Source: Bacteroidaceae bacterium (GTDB lineage: Bacteria; Bacteroidota; Bacteroidia; Bacteroidales; Bacteroidaceae). From it: a stretch of 64,000 nt of DNA. Where the stretch lies: contig JAGBKI010000001.1 in the NCBI GenBank assembly GCA_017933995.1, positions 21,021-85,020 of the forward strand. The letters run 5' to 3'. Each line of letters begins with the position of its first letter. The first letter of the stretch is position 1. Under the pieces are notes generated by a model. The model searched no databases. It was given only the letters and a program-made list of their open reading frames with translations, and was not told the DNA's origin. Made by a program: the position numbers and the translations under genes. Below, piece after piece: positions 27,632-36,164 of this stretch.

Positions 27632-28489
27632 ATGACATACCGCAGTAACATCGACTTTTTCCGCAACCGTATATATGAAGACGATTGCTTGAGCGTGATG
27701 CCCCATATTCCTGATGGCGCTGTCGATATGATATTGTGCGACCTGCCCTACGGCACAACGCAAAACAAGTGGGACAGCGTCATCAACTTGGATTCCCTGT
27801 GGAAAGAGTACAAGCGGATCATCAAGCCGAACGGAGCCATCGTGCTCACAGCTCAAGGGCTTTTTACGGCCAAACTCATACTTAGCAACGAAAACTGGTT
27901 CAGGTATAAGATTGTTTGGATTAAGTCCAAATCGACGAACTTCCTCAACGCCAAGAAGCAGCCCTTAAGGAAGCACGAGGATATTTGCGTGTTCTATGCC
28001 AAGCAACCCACTTATCACCCCCAGATGACACAGGGTGAGCGTTATGACAAAGGTGTAAGAAAAGACCAGTTCACGGGCAGTTACGGAGATTTCAGGCCGT
28101 GCCACGTCAAAAGCGACGGACAGCGCTATCCTAACGATGTGGTTTCCTTTGAAGACCACGACGACTTTGTTTATGTGAAGACCGCCGAGGCCGAAGGCAC
28201 CGTCTACCACCCCACGCAAAAGCCCGTGGAACTTGGCCGTTATCTCATACGGACGTTCTCCAATCCGGGCGACATTATCCTTGACAACGCCTGCGGCAGC
28301 GGCAGTTTCCTTGTGGCCGCCGCCTTGGAGAAGCGCGATTTTATCGGTATTGAGAGGAACCGCAACATAGCCTTGCACAAGGTGGGCAAGACTGACTACA
28401 TAAAGGTTGCACACCGACGGATTGAAGAAGCGTTAGGTCAAACCGCCGTCCCGTCCTTGTTTCCCGCCGACGTCCTGGCGTCGGTCTAA
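27632..28489 (+). CDS. DNA adenine-type methyltransferase, beta class
   Basis: This 285-residue protein has motif IV first (DLPYG, about residues 37-41) and motif I late (DNACGSGSF, about 217-225), the order of beta-class amino-methyltransferases. The final HPTQKPVELGRYLIRTFS block is typical of site-specific adenine methylases. DLPYG replaces the usual DPPY. It would methylate N6-adenine (or N4-cytosine) in a specific site and protect against a partner nuclease. The next gene starts 15 bp after its stop and encodes a fused nuclease-methylase. Both are less GC-rich than their neighbours and are bracketed by a direct repeat, which suggests acquisition as a unit. Confidence 0.88.
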   Translation: MTYRSNIDFFRNRIYEDDCLSVMPHIPDGAVDMILCDLPYGTTQNKWDSVINLDSLWKEYKRIIKPNGAIVLTAQGLFTAKLILSNENWFRYKIVWIKSKSTNFLNAKKQPLRKHEDICVFYAKQPTYHPQMTQGERYDKGVRKDQFTGSYGDFRPCHVKSDGQRYPNDVVSFEDHDDFVYVKTAEAEGTVYHPTQKPVELGRYLIRTFSNPGDIILDNACGSGSFLVAAALEKRDFIGIERNRNIALHKVGKTDYIKVAHRRIEEALGQTAVPSLFPADVLASV

Positions 28490-28504
28490 GAGCGTTTTCT
28501 TGTG

Positions 28505-31420
28505 ATGGCAGACGGGTTCAAATACAACGAGCGGGCTTGGGCCGGCCAAATCATCGGCTGGATAAAAGTCGAGATTGAAAACGGCACAACCGTTTTTAAG
28601 GACGTGAACAACGATGCCAGCGTCAAGATGAAATCGGGAAAAACGCTCTTTCCCGACATTCTTCTTTTCACCGACAAAGTGTCCGGCATCATCTTCAACG
28701 GTTGGGAATTGAAGTATCCCGACACGCCTGCCGACGATGAAGCGATGTTGCTCAATGCGCTGGAAAAGGCGCGAAACCTGCAATCACATTCGTTTGTCAC
28801 TTGGAACGGGGCGGAAGCCATCATTTGGGGGATACCCGATGAAAACTACGAGTTGAGTTCCCTCCGTGTTCTCAAGCGATACGCTAAAGACCCCGCCATA
28901 AACAAACGCGAGGACTTGGCACTTAAGCGTAACTATGAGCGGCACGAAAGCGACTTAAGAAGACGTGCTTTAGAAATCCTGCACGACCTGCAATCGCTCT
29001 TTTTAAGCGGCGAACTGAAGCCAGCCGTAAACATCTCCGCCGATGTCGTCCTTGCCGTTAGGCAGGCTGCCGACAGGATAATTCCCCAGTTCACGCTCGC
29101 CATCAAGCAAACTTACGGGGCGGACGTCACGTTCCGCAAGGAATACAAGGAGTGGAAGCGCTACGAGAGCGCCACGCTTAGAATGTTGGAGTCTTCGTCA
29201 CGCCGCCCTGAAGACGTGGACGCAGACGAGGTGCTTGCAAGGTTCGTTTTCTACAACTTAATCGGCAAAATCCTTTTCTATCTTGTGCTTAGTGAGAACC
29301 TTGCAGGCAGGTTGCAGCCTTTCGGAAATGCAGGCAGCGCGCAAGACATCAAGGCATACTTGAACGCTTACTTTGAGCAGGCAAAGTCCATAGACTATCA
29401 GGCCATATTCAAGCCCTACTTTACGGACTGCATTCCATATTCCGATACGGTTTCAATCTGTTTGAGGCAACTCTTGGCACAGTTGGGAAAATATGATTTC
29501 AGCGTGCTGCCTGCGTCTGTAGTGGGGCATATCCTTGAAAACCTCGTACCCGACAGCGAAAAACAGAAGTTCGGCCAGTACTTTACGCCCGAATGTCTGG
29601 CAAACCTTGTGGCTTTCCCCGCCGCCCGGAGAAGCACGGACAATCTTTTTGACCCCACCTCCGGGACGGGTTCGTTCCTCACTTCGTTCTACGACATCCT
29701 GCAATTCTACCACAACACAAGCCATGCCGCACGGCTGAAACAAATTTGGGGCAACGACATTTCGCATTTTCCGGCCATACTTTCCGTAATCAGCCTCTAC
29801 AAACAGAACGCTCGCGACAAGGATAACTTTCCGCGTGTCATCCGTGGCGACTTCTTCAACTTGAATGCCGACAGCACAGAGGTCTTCCCCGACCCTGTTG
29901 ATTCCACAAAAAAGATTGAAGTCCCGATTCCACAGTTTGACGGCATTGCAAGCAATCTTCCGTTTATCCAGCAAGAGGACATCCCGGGTGAGAAACTCTC
30001 CGTGTTAATCCGGCAAGAGTTTAAGGACATCCAGCGCGCATTCCTGAAGGACGGGAACTTCTCCATAAACGAGCGTTCCGACTACTTCACTTATTGCGTT
30101 TACCACGCCACAAAATTCCTCCGCGATGGTGGCGTACTTTCCGTCATAACTTCTAATGCTTGGCTCGGAAAAGCCTATGGCGTCGAGTTCAAGCGTTTTC
30201 TGCTTGACAATTATAATATAAGGTATGTCGTAAGGAGCAATGCCGAGCATTGGTTCACCACTTCGCAAGTTTCGACCATATTCTTTGTGCTGGAGAAAAA
30301 GGCTGAAAGCACCTCCGCGAAGTTCGTAACGCTCAACTTCAAACTGGCCGACTACTTCAACACGACCGACACACAAGCCCGTTTGCAGCAGATAGAAGAC
30401 CTGTACGATGCCATAGACACCTGCGAGAGCGACAATCGGAATTGGCAAGCGAACGGAATGTTCCCCTCTGTCTATAACAAATGCGACGGGAATCTTACCG
30501 TCAGCATAGTTGGTCGGGACGTCTTGGAAGCAAGCCTTACAAGAGGCGAAAACTGGCAGAGTTTTTTCGTCGCGCCCAATGTGCTCGACGGCCTCGGGCG
30601 AGTATTCACCAAGTACAGCCCTAACATCATTGACAGTTTCCGTGGCGAGAGGACGGGATGGGACAAGATGTTTGTTATTCCGCAAACGGCAAAAACACCC
30701 ATCCACCCCGATTACCTGTTGCCTTACATCAAAGGGCCGACCCAACTTTCAAGCATCCTGTTTGACGGAGACTACAAATCGCGCCTGTTTGTTTGCGACA
30801 CTGAGGAGCGGAATCTTGACAAAGGCACGCTTGCCTGGGTCAAGAAGTTTGAGAACCAGCCGAACAAAAACAACTCGCAGACCGTCAGTGAGGCCAACAG
30901 AGGGCACAAGCCCTATTGGTATTCCCTGCGACCGCACGCTGCAAATATCCTCACGCTCATCAATCCGCACAAGCGCCACTTCTTTGCCTATTGCAAGCAA
31001 GACGTGATTTTCGGGCAGCGTCTGACGGGCATCAAGGTGAAAAATCCCGACGAGGCCGAACTCATTGCCGCGCTTCTGAACTGCACGGTGTCCTACCTCG
31101 TTCTCGAAATGAAAGGAACAAGCCGCAACCTGGGTGCGCTTGATTTGAATGCAGACTTCTTTAAGGATATGAATTTCTTCAACCCGGCCTTGTTGTCGCC
31201 GAAACAAAAGGATGAGATTGTCAAAGCGTTCAGGCCCCTGCAAACAAGAAAAGTGTTGAACGTAGACGAAGAAGTTCTGCAAGCGGATAGACGCAACTTG
31301 GATGAAACCATATTCCGCACTTACAACCTGCCTTTAGACCTGCTTGAGGTCTTGCGCGGCGTATTGGTGCAGATGGTTCAGGACAGGGTGTCTTTGGCGC
31401 AAAGAACGCAATCGGACTGA
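28505..31420 (+). CDS. Fused restriction endonuclease-methyltransferase (type IIG-like)
   Basis: This 971-residue protein starts at ATG 28505; a GTG one codon earlier is also possible. The N-terminal part has a PD-(D/E)xK-like signature, FPDILLF (Asp51) then GWELK (Glu68, Lys70). A central N-6 methylase domain has motif I DPTSGTGSF near residue 382 and a motif IV variant, SNLPFIQ near 482, where NPPF or NPPY is usual. The C-terminal 350 residues, with GVEFKRFLLDNYNIRYVV and later helical segments, probably recognise DNA. This layout fits a single-chain enzyme that both cuts and methylates. The preceding separate methylase may modify the opposite strand of an asymmetric site. Confidence 0.8.
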   Translation: MADGFKYNERAWAGQIIGWIKVEIENGTTVFKDVNNDASVKMKSGKTLFPDILLFTDKVSGIIFNGWELKYPDTPADDEAMLLNALEKARNLQSHSFVTWNGAEAIIWGIPDENYELSSLRVLKRYAKDPAINKREDLALKRNYERHESDLRRRALEILHDLQSLFLSGELKPAVNISADVVLAVRQAADRIIPQFTLAIKQTYGADVTFRKEYKEWKRYESATLRMLESSSRRPEDVDADEVLARFVFYNLIGKILFYLVLSENLAGRLQPFGNAGSAQDIKAYLNAYFEQAKSIDYQAIFKPYFTDCIPYSDTVSICLRQLLAQLGKYDFSVLPASVVGHILENLVPDSEKQKFGQYFTPECLANLVAFPAARRSTDNLFDPTSGTGSFLTSFYDILQFYHNTSHAARLKQIWGNDISHFPAILSVISLYKQNARDKDNFPRVIRGDFFNLNADSTEVFPDPVDSTKKIEVPIPQFDGIASNLPFIQQEDIPGEKLSVLIRQEFKDIQRAFLKDGNFSINERSDYFTYCVYHATKFLRDGGVLSVITSNAWLGKAYGVEFKRFLLDNYNIRYVVRSNAEHWFTTSQVSTIFFVLEKKAESTSAKFVTLNFKLADYFNTTDTQARLQQIEDLYDAIDTCESDNRNWQANGMFPSVYNKCDGNLTVSIVGRDVLEASLTRGENWQSFFVAPNVLDGLGRVFTKYSPNIIDSFRGERTGWDKMFVIPQTAKTPIHPDYLLPYIKGPTQLSSILFDGDYKSRLFVCDTEERNLDKGTLAWVKKFENQPNKNNSQTVSEANRGHKPYWYSLRPHAANILTLINPHKRHFFAYCKQDVIFGQRLTGIKVKNPDEAELIAALLNCTVSYLVLEMKGTSRNLGALDLNADFFKDMNFFNPALLSPKQKDEIVKAFRPLQTRKVLNVDEEVLQADRRNLDETIFRTYNLPLDLLEVLRGVLVQMVQDRVSLAQRTQSD

Positions 31421-31553
31421 TACGTACCTTAGAATTATTGAAAGCCTTGTGTTACAGAATGAAATAAACCAGTATTTTTGCTACCCTATTCCCGATTTTT
31501 CCGAAAAAATCGGGAGTATACTCCACAATTTCGGCGTTTTTTGTGCGTCCTCT

Positions 31554-31638
31554 GATTAACTCATTAACTGATTAACTCTTCAACTGGCAAACGGTAACTC
31601 CACTTTTCACTATTACTTTTTAACTATTCACTAAAACA
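31554..31638. repeat. 8-bp then 7-bp arrays directly before the GT4 start
   Basis: Octads gattaact, cattaact, gattaact, cttcaact lie at 31554-31585. They are followed by heptads ttttcac, tattact, ttttaac, tattcac, taaaaca at 31604-31638, which end exactly at the ATG of the glycosyltransferase gene. The preceding 31421-31553 stretch is A/T rich, contains a tcccgattttt/aaaaatcggga hairpin near 31490-31515 and has no gene. Confidence 0.8.
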
Positions 31639-32904
31639 ATGCGCATCCTCCTTTGCAACACCTCCGAGAGCACGGGCGGCGCGGCCATAGCGGCGCGGCG
31701 CCTGATGGTGGCGCTGCGCCGCGCGGGGGAGGACGTGCGGATGGTGGTGCGCGACCGCGCCGCCGACAGTGACGTGGGTGTGCTGACACCTGCCTGCCCG
31801 AAACTCTGCCTGAAGGCCAAGTTCGTGGCCGAGCGCGTGGGCATCCTGCGCGCCAACCGCTGGCGCCGCCACCGCCTCTTCGAGGTGGACAGCGCCACCT
31901 GCGGCACCGACCTCACCCGCCTGCCCGCCTTCCGGCAGGCCGACGTGCTCCACCTCCACTGGGTGAACCAGGGGATGGTTTCGCTGAAAGGCATCGCCGA
32001 GGTGCTACAATCGGGCAAGCCCGTCGTGTGGACCCTCCACGACATGTGGCCGCTCACAGGCATCTGCCACCATGCCCGCGACTGCCGGGGCTGGCTCCAC
32101 GGCTGTGGAAACTGCCCCATACTGTATAAAGGCAGTCCCCGCGACCTCTCCTGCCGCACCTACCAGCGCAAACAGGCCGCCTACGGCACCGCCCCGATGC
32201 ACTTCGTGGCGTGCAGCGACTGGCTGGCCGACATCGCCCGCCGCGCCCCCCTGCTCCGGGGGCACACCGTCCACAGCATACCCAACCCCATCGACACCGC
32301 CTTTTACACGCCCGCAGACCCCGCCGCCGCGCGCCGCGAAGCCGGGCTGCCCGCCGGGGGAGACATCCTGCTCTTCCTCGCCTACAAAGCCACCGACCCC
32401 AACAAAGGCATCGCCTACCTGCGCCAGGCCCTCGAACGCCTCGTGGCCGCGAAGCCCGAAATGCGCCGTGCGCTCCACCTCGTCGTCGTGGGACGCGGGG
32501 GCGCCACCCTGGCCGGCACCTTCGCCGTGCCCGCCACCACCGTCGACTACCTGGCCGACCCCGACGCCGTGCGCCGCCTCTACCGCGCCGCCACACTCCT
32601 GATGACGCCCACCTTGCAGGACAACCTGCCCAACACCATCGTCGAAGCCATGGCCTGCGGCGTGCCCACCGTCGGTTTCCGCGTCGGCGGGCTGCCCCAG
32701 CTCATCGCCCACCGCGAGAACGGCTACCTGGCCGACTATAAGGACGCCGCCGACCTCGCCCGTGGCATCGCCGAGACCCTCCAGCCCGCCGTGCGCCGCC
32801 GCTACGCCGAAGCCTGCCGCCGCCGCGCCGAGCAAAACTTCTCCATGCCCGCCGTAGCCGCATCCTACCAGGCGGTATATCGTCAGGCGGTGAAGCACGT
32901 TTAA
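31639..32904 (+). CDS. GT4 family glycosyltransferase
   Basis: This 421-residue protein has the two-Rossmann-fold layout of family GT4 glycosyltransferases. The N-terminal MRILLCNTSESTGGAAIAA loop is the acceptor-side glycine-rich start. LLMTPTLQDNLPNTIVEAMA near residue 320 is the donor-binding E-x7-E region, followed by GVPTVGFRVGGLPQLI. It transfers a sugar from a nucleotide-sugar onto a glycan, probably at the inner membrane during capsule, LPS or exopolysaccharide assembly. The next gene is a GT2 glycosyltransferase on the same strand 34 bp away. The ATG directly abuts a heptad array. Confidence 0.9.
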   Translation: MRILLCNTSESTGGAAIAARRLMVALRRAGEDVRMVVRDRAADSDVGVLTPACPKLCLKAKFVAERVGILRANRWRRHRLFEVDSATCGTDLTRLPAFRQADVLHLHWVNQGMVSLKGIAEVLQSGKPVVWTLHDMWPLTGICHHARDCRGWLHGCGNCPILYKGSPRDLSCRTYQRKQAAYGTAPMHFVACSDWLADIARRAPLLRGHTVHSIPNPIDTAFYTPADPAAARREAGLPAGGDILLFLAYKATDPNKGIAYLRQALERLVAAKPEMRRALHLVVVGRGGATLAGTFAVPATTVDYLADPDAVRRLYRAATLLMTPTLQDNLPNTIVEAMACGVPTVGFRVGGLPQLIAHRENGYLADYKDAADLARGIAETLQPAVRRRYAEACRRRAEQNFSMPAVAASYQAVYRQAVKHV

Positions 32905-32938
32905 TGTATTAATGCTAATTATATATTGTCTATTCTAA

Positions 32939-33757
32939 ATGGAAGTTTCTTCTACTGACGGCGCGGGTTCTCATCCCCCGCTGAAAATCACCGTCGCCAC
33001 CGTCACCTACAACGCCGCCGCCCTCATCGCCCGCACCATCGAGAGCGTTGAGCGGCAGGACTACCCCCACGTCGAGCACCTCGTCATCGACGGCAACAGC
33101 ACCGACGACACCCTCGCCCAAATCCACCGCTACCAGGAGCGCAACAGCGTCGCCCCCGTCCCGCACGAAGTGGCCTGCCTCAGCGAACCCGACGAAGGGC
33201 TATACGACGCCATGAACAAAGCCCTGCGCGAGGCCACCGGCGACTACATCCTGTTCCTCAACGCGGGCGACACCCTCCACGACGCCCACACCCTTTCTTC
33301 GCTCGCCGCCGTGGCCGAGGCCGCGCCGCAGCCCCCCGCCGTCGTCTATGGCGACACCGACCTCTACGACCTCCGGGGCCGCTTCGTGCGCCACCGCCGC
33401 CTCGCCCCGCCCCCCACGCTCACCTGGAAGAGTTTTCGCCAGGGCATGCTCGTCTGCCACCAGGCGTTCTGCGCCCGCCTCGACCTCGCCCGCCTCACGC
33501 CCTACGACCTCCGCTACCGCTTCAGCGCCGACTTCGACTGGTGCATCCGCATCATGCGCCAGGCTGCACGCCATCGCCTCCCCCTCCTCCCCGCCGGCAC
33601 CGTCGTCGCCCACTACCTCGACGACGAAGGCACCACCAAGAAGAACCACCAAGCCTCCCTCCGCGAACGCTTCCACATCATGGCGCGCCACTACGGCCTC
33701 ATCCCCACCGCCCTGCGCCACCTCTGGTTCGTACTACGCGCCTTCGTGAAAAAGTAA
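32939..33757 (+). CDS. GT2 family glycosyltransferase
   Basis: This 272-residue protein has a GT-A fold of family GT2. KITVATVTYNAAALIARTIE is the nucleotide-binding start, HLVIDGNSTDDT follows, and LFLNAGDTLHD near residue 108 provides the metal-binding acidic motif (N-A-G-D, a common variant of DxD). This subgroup resembles WcaA/WfgS-type enzymes with YRFSADFDWCIRIM near residue 185. It probably adds one sugar to a surface glycan together with the upstream GT4 enzyme. Three heptads (aatgaag, aatgaag, agtgaag) follow its stop codon. Confidence 0.9.
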   Translation: MEVSSTDGAGSHPPLKITVATVTYNAAALIARTIESVERQDYPHVEHLVIDGNSTDDTLAQIHRYQERNSVAPVPHEVACLSEPDEGLYDAMNKALREATGDYILFLNAGDTLHDAHTLSSLAAVAEAAPQPPAVVYGDTDLYDLRGRFVRHRRLAPPPTLTWKSFRQGMLVCHQAFCARLDLARLTPYDLRYRFSADFDWCIRIMRQAARHRLPLLPAGTVVAHYLDDEGTTKKNHQASLRERFHIMARHYGLIPTALRHLWFVLRAFVKK

Positions 33758-34111
33758 ATGAAGAATGAAGAGTGAAGAATTGCTGTCCTCCGCCGTCTGC
33801 CACTGTGGTGGCTCGTCGTCTGCTTCCTTTTGTTGCAGATGTGCTGGTGGGGCATCAACTATTTGCCCCCCGCCCAAGGTATGAGCGTCCACATCTATGC
33901 TTGACAACCCCTTTATGTGTGTGTGAAAAGGGGGTTGCGCTACTGCATACATACGAAAAACCTGCGTTTTTCTTTTCTCTGCGCTCGCCTTGCGCTACTC
34001 TGCTTGCGCCGTGTTAGGCTGCGGCTCGGCAGAGAAAAGAAAAATCGCTGTTTTTCTTTTCTCTGCGCTCGCCTTGCGCTAACTTTGCAGCCAATAAGAG
34101 AAAAAGCGCCA
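33758..34111. repeat. 354-nt spacer with heptads, a hairpin and 32-bp direct repeats
   Basis: Three heptads at 33757-33777 follow the GT2 stop. A hairpin with caacccc/ggggttg-type arms lies at 33905-33937. An identical 32-bp segment occurs at 33966-33997 and 34050-34081. Its first 16 bases also occur inverted at 34029-34044, so several alternative hairpins are possible. No convincing gene is present. Confidence 0.7.
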
Positions 34112-34630
34112 ATGAAGAAGTTATTTGTATGCCTCGCCGCTATGCTGCTCTGCCTCGCTGCGGCCGCGCAGACCGGGGCCAAATACGGCACGCTGAGTTA
34201 CGACGCACTGCTGCGCGAGATGCCCGAATACGGGCTGTTGCAGAGCCGCCTGCAGTCGCTGCGCGCCGCCTACCAGAGCGAGGTGCGCTACAACGAACAA
34301 GTGTTCGAGACCATGTTCGCCGACTATCTGGGCGGGCAGGCCGGTTTCGCCCCCGCCATCCTTGAGAAACGCCAGCGCGACCTGCAGGAAGCGCTCGAAA
34401 AGAGCCTCGCGTTCCGCGCCGAGGCCGACAGCCTGCTGCGCGCCGCTGAGCGCGACATGCTCGCCCCCATCCGCGCGCGCCTCGACAGCGTCGTGGCCGA
34501 GGTGGGTGCCGAGCGCGGCTACGAGTTCATCCTCAACACCGACGCCGCAGCGTTCCCCTACATCCACAGCAGCGTGGCCGAGGACGCCATGCCCTTTGTG
34601 CGCGAAAAACTAAACGCCCGCAAGGAATGA
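34112..34630 (+). CDS. OmpH/Skp-like periplasmic chaperone
   Basis: This 172-residue protein starts at ATG 34112 with a signal peptide (MKKLFVCLAAMLLCLAAAAQ). The mature part begins KYGTLSYDALLREMPEY, the usual start of OmpH/Skp family proteins, and is followed by a long charged helical region (LEKRQRDLQEALEKSLAFRA) predicted to form the coiled-coil tentacles. Skp-like proteins carry unfolded outer-membrane proteins across the periplasm. Its stop overlaps the start of the glutamate racemase gene by four bases. This ompH-murI arrangement is common in Bacteroidales, where murI follows one or two ompH genes. Confidence 0.88.
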   Translation: MKKLFVCLAAMLLCLAAAAQTGAKYGTLSYDALLREMPEYGLLQSRLQSLRAAYQSEVRYNEQVFETMFADYLGGQAGFAPAILEKRQRDLQEALEKSLAFRAEADSLLRAAERDMLAPIRARLDSVVAEVGAERGYEFILNTDAAAFPYIHSSVAEDAMPFVREKLNARKE

Positions 34631-35469
34631 CCCACGCCAGTGACAACGCCGCCGGCAGCATCGGGATTTTCGACTCGGGCTACGGCGGCCTGACCATTCT
34701 CAGGCAGATACGCCAGTACCTCCCCGAGTACGACTACATCTATCTCGGCGACAACGCGCGCGCCCCCTACGGCCCGCGCTCGTTCGAGGTGGTCTATGCC
34801 TACACGCTGCAGGCTGTCGAGGCGCTCTACCGGCGCGGCTGCAACCTGGTCATCCTGGCCTGCAACACGGCCTCGGCCAAGGCGTTGCGCACCATCCAGG
34901 AGAACGACCTGCCCCGATGGGGCGGCGCGAAGCGCGTGCTGGGCGTCATACGCCCCACGGTCGAGGCGCTGGGCGACATCACGCGGACGCGCCACGTCGG
35001 CCTGCTCGCCACGCCCGGCACCGTCGGCTCGCGGTCCTACGAACTGGAGTTGCAGAAACTCTACGGCGACATCCGCCTGACCAGCGTGGCCTGCCCCATG
35101 TGGGTGGCGCTGGTCGAGTACGGCGAGTTCGACAGCCCCGGCGCCGACTATTTCATCCGCAAGCGCATCGAGACCGTGATGCGCAAAGACCCCGAGGTCG
35201 ACACGCTCATCCTGGGCTGCACGCACTTCCCGCTGCTGATGGAGAAAATCACGAAGTACACGCCCCCCGGCGTGCGCCTCGTGCCGCAGGGCGAATACGT
35301 GGCGCGCAGCCTGGCCGCCTACCTGGGCCGCCACGCGCAGATGCGCGCGCGCTGCACCACCGGCGGCACCTGCCGCTTCCTCACCACCGAGAGTGCCGAA
35401 ACCTTCAGGCGTACCGCCAGCATATTCCTGCACAAACAGGTTAAGGAGGTGGAGAAGATTGAGTTGTAA
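34627..35469 (+). CDS. murI: Glutamate racemase
   Basis: This 280-residue enzyme interconverts L- and D-glutamate for peptidoglycan synthesis in the cytoplasm. The diagnostic start IGIFDSGYGGLTI is present. The two catalytic cysteines lie in LACNTASAKA (Cys79) and LGCTHFPLL (Cys198), and the GDNARAPYG loop follows the first strand. Length is normal for the family. The gene overlaps the upstream ompH-like gene by ATGA, which suggests translational coupling. A heptad array begins at its stop codon. Confidence 0.95.
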   Translation: MTHASDNAAGSIGIFDSGYGGLTILRQIRQYLPEYDYIYLGDNARAPYGPRSFEVVYAYTLQAVEALYRRGCNLVILACNTASAKALRTIQENDLPRWGGAKRVLGVIRPTVEALGDITRTRHVGLLATPGTVGSRSYELELQKLYGDIRLTSVACPMWVALVEYGEFDSPGADYFIRKRIETVMRKDPEVDTLILGCTHFPLLMEKITKYTPPGVRLVPQGEYVARSLAAYLGRHAQMRARCTTGGTCRFLTTESAETFRRTASIFLHKQVKEVEKIEL

Positions 35470-35697
35470 AGTAATAAATAATAATTAAAAAGATGAGTTA
35501 CTGCATAGCCCTTGTGTCTAACCACAAAACACCCCTACACACACTAAAGGCTGCGCAGCGGGTGGCTGAAGCCTTTGTGTCCTCTGGCGGGCGAAGCCCT
35601 TTGTGTCCTTAGAGATTTTTTGTGTCTTTCGTGGTTAAAACACCCGCCACCACATTATCCACTTTTACTTTTTACCTTTTAATTTTTAACTAAAAGA
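35470..35697. repeat. Spacer bracketed by complementary 7-bp arrays
   Basis: Heptads agtaata, aataata, attaaaa, agatgag (35470-35497) start right after the murI stop. Heptads ttttact, ttttacc, ttttaat, ttttaac, taaaaga (35663-35697) end exactly at the next ATG. Between them are loosely palindromic sequences with repeated ccttgtgtc/tttgtgtc motifs and a taaccacaaaac/cgtggttaaaac pair. No gene is seen inside. Confidence 0.8.
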
Positions 35698-35949
35698 ATG
35701 AAACATCTCTTTTATATATTTGTAACGCTTCTCGCCGTCGGCCTTGCGTCGTGCGGCGGCGGTAAGACACAGGAAACGTCCGGCGGCGACGACACGCTTC
35801 CCGCCGCCGTCGACGAAGAGACGCAGCGTTTCCTCAGCGAGGAGGGCGACATCGTGCGCGACGGAGACACCACCGACTACAGCCGCGTGCCCGATGACCT
35901 CCCCGACGAGGAAGACATCGAGGCGAACCTCCCGCCGATTGAGGAATGA
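35698..35949 (+). CDS. Small acidic lipoprotein
   Basis: This 83-residue protein has a lipoprotein signal (FVTLLAVGLASCGGG, Cys19) and a short, strongly acidic mature part rich in Asp and Glu (GDDTLPAAVDEETQRFL, then DDLPDEEDIEANLPPIEE). It is probably tethered to a membrane and largely unstructured. I recognise no family. Heptad arrays flank it on both sides, immediately before the ATG and shortly after the stop. Confidence 0.75.
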   Translation: MKHLFYIFVTLLAVGLASCGGGKTQETSGGDDTLPAAVDEETQRFLSEEGDIVRDGDTTDYSRVPDDLPDEEDIEANLPPIEE

Positions 35950-35960
35950 AGTTCCTCTGA

Positions 35961-36162
35961 ATTAAAAAATAAAAATTAAAAAGTAAAAGATGAGTCTGAT
36001 TTCACGCCAGTTGGAGCGCAGGCGTCCCGCCTGCGACCGGCGCAAGACGTAACTTTTTTATTATGGCTTTGCGGGTAGTCGCAGACGAGACGCCTGCGCT
36101 CCAACACGCCGCCACCACATCATCATCTTTTACTTTTTACCTTTTAATTATTAATTTAAATA
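35961..36162. repeat. Spacer with 7-bp arrays and a 27-bp palindromic repeat before frr
   Basis: Heptads attaaaa, aataaaa, attaaaa, agtaaaa, gatgagt lie at 35961-35995. Heptads ttttact, ttttacc, ttttaat, tattaat, ttaaata lie at 36128-36162, two bases before the frr ATG. Inside them, arms 36011-36037 and 36078-36104 are inverted copies with two mismatches, built around gcgcaggcgt. This is a nested hairpin arrangement. Confidence 0.8.
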
Positions 36163-36164
36163 CC

